Source: Deltaproteobacteria bacterium (GTDB taxonomy: Bacteria; Desulfobacterota; BSN033; UBA1163). From it: a stretch of DNA of 43,457 nucleotides. The stretch spans positions 1 to 43,457 of the forward strand of contig JAGVBT010000113.1 in NCBI GenBank assembly GCA_020059605.1, given 5' to 3'. Made by a program: the position numbers and the translations under genes. The notes beneath the pieces are model-generated. The model did no database searches, was not told where the DNA came from, and worked only from the letters and a program-made list of their open reading frames with translations. This document shows positions 40,856 through 43,457 of the stretch, one piece after another (positions within the stretch are counted from its first letter, which is position 1; the number at the start of each line of letters is the position of its first letter).

Positions 40856-42718
40856 ATGGGAGGATACAAGAACAAAATCCTCGAAGTCGATCTGTCGACC
40901 TCTCAAATAGGCACCACCGATGTCTCCGGTGGTGACAAAAGAAGATTCATCGGGGGCAGCGGAGTCTCCGCAAAGATATTCCTTGACCGGTTTAACCTCC
41001 AGGCCGATCCGCTCTCGCCGGAAAACCCTCTTATCATCATGAATGGACCTCTCACCGGCACCACCTTGCCGGGCACATCCAGGTTTGCAGTCTGTGGAAA
41101 GTCGCCGTTAACAGGGATCTGGGGAGAAGGAACCTGTGGCGGGAATTTCGGACCGGAGCTGAAATTCGCCGGAATGGATGGAATCATCTTCAAAGGTGCA
41201 TCGCCCACCCCGGTCTATCTCTCTATTGAGAATGACGAGATTGAGCTCAGGGATGCTAGTGAGCTCTGGGGTATGGATAACTATACACTTACCGATTTTC
41301 TAAAGCAGCGGCATGGAAAAGACAAAAGTCCAAAAATACTTTCCATTGGACAGGCCGGAGAAAATCTGGTCAAATTCGCAGCGATCTGTAATGACAAGGG
41401 AGATTTCATTGGCAGGACAGGGATGGGGGCCGTGATGGGCTCGAAGAGATTAAAGGCCGTAGTTGTGAAAGGAACAAGCAAAGTAGAGGTTTCTCATCCA
41501 GAGGAATATGCCGCTCTACGAAAGCTTTTAATCACCAAATCCCGTGATGCAATGCCTGCCCAGTCTCTTCGATCTATGGGAACAGATGCCATAATGGATC
41601 TTGGCATGATGACAGGCGACGTTCCAATAAAAAACTGGATGATCGGGGAAGATCTTGAACTGTCTGCAAATCTTGGCGGCCCCGCATTGACCGAAAAATT
41701 CCTCACAAAAAATCACGCTTGTTCTTTTTGTCCGATCGCTTGCAAAAGGGTAGTCAAGGTTGATGATGGACCTTTTAAGACGGAAGAGGGGCCAGGTCCT
41801 GAATACCAGACCTGTTGTACCTTCGGGACCCTTATTATGAACAATGATCTCGCCGGTGTAATCAAGGCCAATGAGTGGTGCAATCGATACGGCATGGACA
41901 CTATCAGCTGTGGTGCCACGATCGCCTTTGCCATGGAGGCTTTTGAGAAAGGGCTGATCACCAGAAAAGATACTGATGGAATTGATTTAATATGGGGGAA
42001 TATATCAGGAGCCATTGAGTTGCTCCACAAGATCGGTAAGAAAGAAGGGATCGGAGCAGTTCTGTCAGAGGGAACCAGGGAAGCAGCAAATAGGTTGGGT
42101 AAAAGTGCTGAGGAATTTTGCATTGAAGTGAAAGGATTGGAGGTTCCGATGCACGATCCACGGGGTTTCCATGGGGCAGGCCTTGCTTATATGACGTCCA
42201 TCAGGGGTGCCTGCCATCTCATGCACCTTGCCTTCCCCGTAGAACAAGGAATTACTGCCTATGCAGAAGCTGGTTCCCGGGAAAATTATATAGGTCAAAC
42301 GAGCGAAGAGAAAGCCGAGATGGTAAAGCTTTGTGAAGACCTTGGCCTTCCATTTAACTCCCTCGCCATCTGTGAATTCGTGGCATGGACCCTTTCGGCA
42401 AATGAGCTGGCAGAAATGGTAAGGTTAACCACGGGATTTGATTTTAGATTGAAAGATCTCCTCGCTTGCGGAGAGAGAACATGGCTCTTAAAGAGAGGGC
42501 TTGGGAATATGATGGGAGTGAGTGTGAAAGATGATAGGCTGCCAAAAAGAATCCTGACACCATTGAAAGAAGGGGCTGCGGCTGGTTCTGTTCCGGATGT
42601 CGAAAAATTACTTCGAGAATATTACGAGATCAGGGGATTGGACGAAGGTGGTAAGCCTAAGAAAGAGGTGTTAATCAAGGCAGGACTTCAGGCTCTGGCA
42701 GAAAAGTTACATGGGTAA
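40856..42718 (+). CDS. aor: Aldehyde:ferredoxin oxidoreductase (tungsten type)
   Basis: A 620-residue enzyme oxidising aldehydes to acids with ferredoxin as acceptor, or the reverse, using a tungsto-bispterin and one [4Fe-4S]. Family landmarks are KILEVDLSTSQIGT, FIGGSGVSAKIFLDRF, the GTSRFAVCGKSPLTGIWGEGTCGGNFGPELKFAG region, three cluster Cys in CSFCPIACKR and a fourth near LPFNSLAIC. Length is typical. It is preceded by its own promoter. No dedicated ferredoxin is encoded beside it. The exact aldehyde is unknown. Confidence 0.93.
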   Translation: MGGYKNKILEVDLSTSQIGTTDVSGGDKRRFIGGSGVSAKIFLDRFNLQADPLSPENPLIIMNGPLTGTTLPGTSRFAVCGKSPLTGIWGEGTCGGNFGPELKFAGMDGIIFKGASPTPVYLSIENDEIELRDASELWGMDNYTLTDFLKQRHGKDKSPKILSIGQAGENLVKFAAICNDKGDFIGRTGMGAVMGSKRLKAVVVKGTSKVEVSHPEEYAALRKLLITKSRDAMPAQSLRSMGTDAIMDLGMMTGDVPIKNWMIGEDLELSANLGGPALTEKFLTKNHACSFCPIACKRVVKVDDGPFKTEEGPGPEYQTCCTFGTLIMNNDLAGVIKANEWCNRYGMDTISCGATIAFAMEAFEKGLITRKDTDGIDLIWGNISGAIELLHKIGKKEGIGAVLSEGTREAANRLGKSAEEFCIEVKGLEVPMHDPRGFHGAGLAYMTSIRGACHLMHLAFPVEQGITAYAEAGSRENYIGQTSEEKAEMVKLCEDLGLPFNSLAICEFVAWTLSANELAEMVRLTTGFDFRLKDLLACGERTWLLKRGLGNMMGVSVKDDRLPKRILTPLKEGAAAGSVPDVEKLLREYYEIRGLDEGGKPKKEVLIKAGLQALAEKLHG

Positions 42719-42733
42719 AAGGGAATTGAACTA

Positions 42734-42848
42734 CCACCAGCTACAAACTGGTGGATTCCCTACTGACTGAAGTCAGCTAAAGAAAAAACAGATCAGCACA
42801 GAAATTCTCACGAGGCAAAACCCGAAAAAAAACTGCACACAGTGTGCA
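42734..42848. repeat. Cluster of three small hairpins
   Basis: The 203-base gap after the oxidoreductase holds CCACCAG/CTGGTGG (42734-42740 and 42748-42754), CTGACTGAAGTCAG (42763-42776) and TGCACACAGTGTGCA (42834-42848), all perfect stems. Such sub-terminal hairpins occur at IS200/IS605-type ends, but no transposase is present. An element remnant is possible. The rest of the gap holds the ribosome-binding site of the next gene. Confidence 0.4.
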
Positions 42849-42921
42849 TACTCAAGTCTTCACCTGAAGGCGAGGCTTTTTCTCCCCGAGTGAGACAATA
42901 ATATAGAAAAGGAGGTATGTT

Positions 42922-43344
42922 ATGGCCTTATCATTTCCAAGCATAGAGTGGGTTGAGGAGTTTAAGAAACAGATTAACTCCAGTGAGGGATACAAGAAAG
43001 CAGGTGCAACCTGGACCGCCGGAGTTGTTGCCTTGGTCACATCAGCGAAACCGGAGATTGGCATTAAGGAAGATGTCGGTATATGGCTCGATCTTCATCA
43101 GGGGGTTTGCAGGGATGCGAAGATAGTTACCGCTGAAGATGCCCAAAAAGCTCCTTTCTGTATCACCGGTGATTATGCTCGATGGAAACAGGTCATCAAG
43201 AAAGAATTGGAACCGGTGAAAGGGATGATGCAGGGAAAACTCAAATTGAAAGGGGACCTGCCAACGGTCGTTCGTTATGTCAAGGCATCCCAGGAACTCG
43301 TTGAATGTACCACCAGAATTGAGACGAAATTCCTCGATGAGTAA
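42922..43344 (+). CDS. SCP2-like sterol/lipid-binding domain protein
   Basis: A 140-residue, single-domain, probably cytoplasmic protein resembling the SCP-2 sterol-transfer fold: SIEWVEEFKKQINSSEGYKKAGATWTAG, VGIWLDLHQGVCRD, FCITGDYARWKQVIKKEL and MMQGKLKLKGDL. Bacterial members bind hydrophobic ligands or acyl-CoA, but their roles are mostly unknown. AAAAGGAGGT lies before the ATG. It is downstream of the aldehyde oxidoreductase on the same strand, separated by 203 bases with hairpins, so co-transcription is uncertain. Confidence 0.75.
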   Translation: MALSFPSIEWVEEFKKQINSSEGYKKAGATWTAGVVALVTSAKPEIGIKEDVGIWLDLHQGVCRDAKIVTAEDAQKAPFCITGDYARWKQVIKKELEPVKGMMQGKLKLKGDLPTVVRYVKASQELVECTTRIETKFLDE

Positions 43345-43457
43345 ACCCGCCAGTTGATAAAACGGGCATGGGTAACCCGCTCTACAAGGCTTCGAATGGC
43401 GGTTTTTTAGAATTTTATGGGAAACGGGGGATTTCACCTAAAGTGAATTCCGGCAGG

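Noticed and set aside
1..43457. tRNA, rRNA or CRISPR array
   Set aside because: No tRNA-like T-loop/acceptor pattern, rRNA motif or regularly spaced repeat array was seen in the intergenic regions.
43345..43457. Terminator after the SCP2-like gene (GGCGG followed by T-run near 43398)
   Set aside because: The possible stem is short with a long loop; the evidence is too weak to list. No other feature is visible in these last bases.

Overview
The window looks like a chromosomal segment of a strictly anaerobic, Desulfobacterota-like (deltaproteobacterial) bacterium. This is inferred from gene content: two NrfD-type membrane redox modules, a tungsten-type aldehyde:ferredoxin oxidoreductase, a c-heme sensor kinase with a sigma-54 regulator, DUF3536-type GH57, archaemetzincin, an hgcAB mercury-methylation pair and a possible selenocysteine codon. 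No rRNA, tRNA, CRISPR array, phage or intact transposase gene was seen. Genes are densely packed, often with ATGA overlaps or good Shine-Dalgarno sites.

Layout. (1) 150-5751, plus strand: a Qrc/alternative-complex-III-like quinone oxidoreductase operon (molybdopterin-fold subunit, four-cluster ferredoxin, NrfD, c-type cytochrome, cytochrome-b5/DUF2231 membrane protein). (2) 5807-14156, minus strand: GH57/DUF3536 protein and a TCA block, transcribed aconitase, citrate synthase, sdhA, sdhB, with no visible membrane anchor for the dehydrogenase. (3) 14311-18942: nucleotidyltransferase pair, SagB-type nitroreductase between direct repeats, class II fumarase, cytidylate-kinase-like/BON protein. 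(4) 19052-25312: lgt, a Ycf46-like AAA ATPase with a near-consensus promoter that predicts a leaderless mRNA, an acidic protein, an FAD oxidoreductase, and a permease with a universal stress protein. (5) 25385-34711, minus strand: a long operon that I read as a possibly undescribed membrane redox system. It holds three GcvH-like (lipoyl-domain-fold) proteins, a 28-residue membrane peptide, a HybA-like ferredoxin and a HybB/NrfD membrane subunit, followed by a c-heme histidine kinase, a sigma-54 response regulator and an archaemetzincin. (6) 35102-38194, minus strand: dinB and an abrB-like/hgcA/hgcB operon with a consensus promoter and palindromic operator. hgcA appears to start upstream of its obvious GTG and to read through an in-frame TGA followed by a SECIS-like hairpin, so it may be a selenoprotein. 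(7) 38301-43344: a small membrane protein, an ECF sigma/anti-sigma/secretin-like operon, a proline-rich envelope protein, aldehyde:ferredoxin oxidoreductase and an SCP2-like protein.

Together the genes describe anaerobic energy metabolism: quinone-linked electron transfer through NrfD complexes, a TCA branch, aldehyde/ferredoxin chemistry, and a redox-sensing two-component system probably controlling the GcvH/HybAB operon. All family calls come from reading motifs by eye; no database search was possible.
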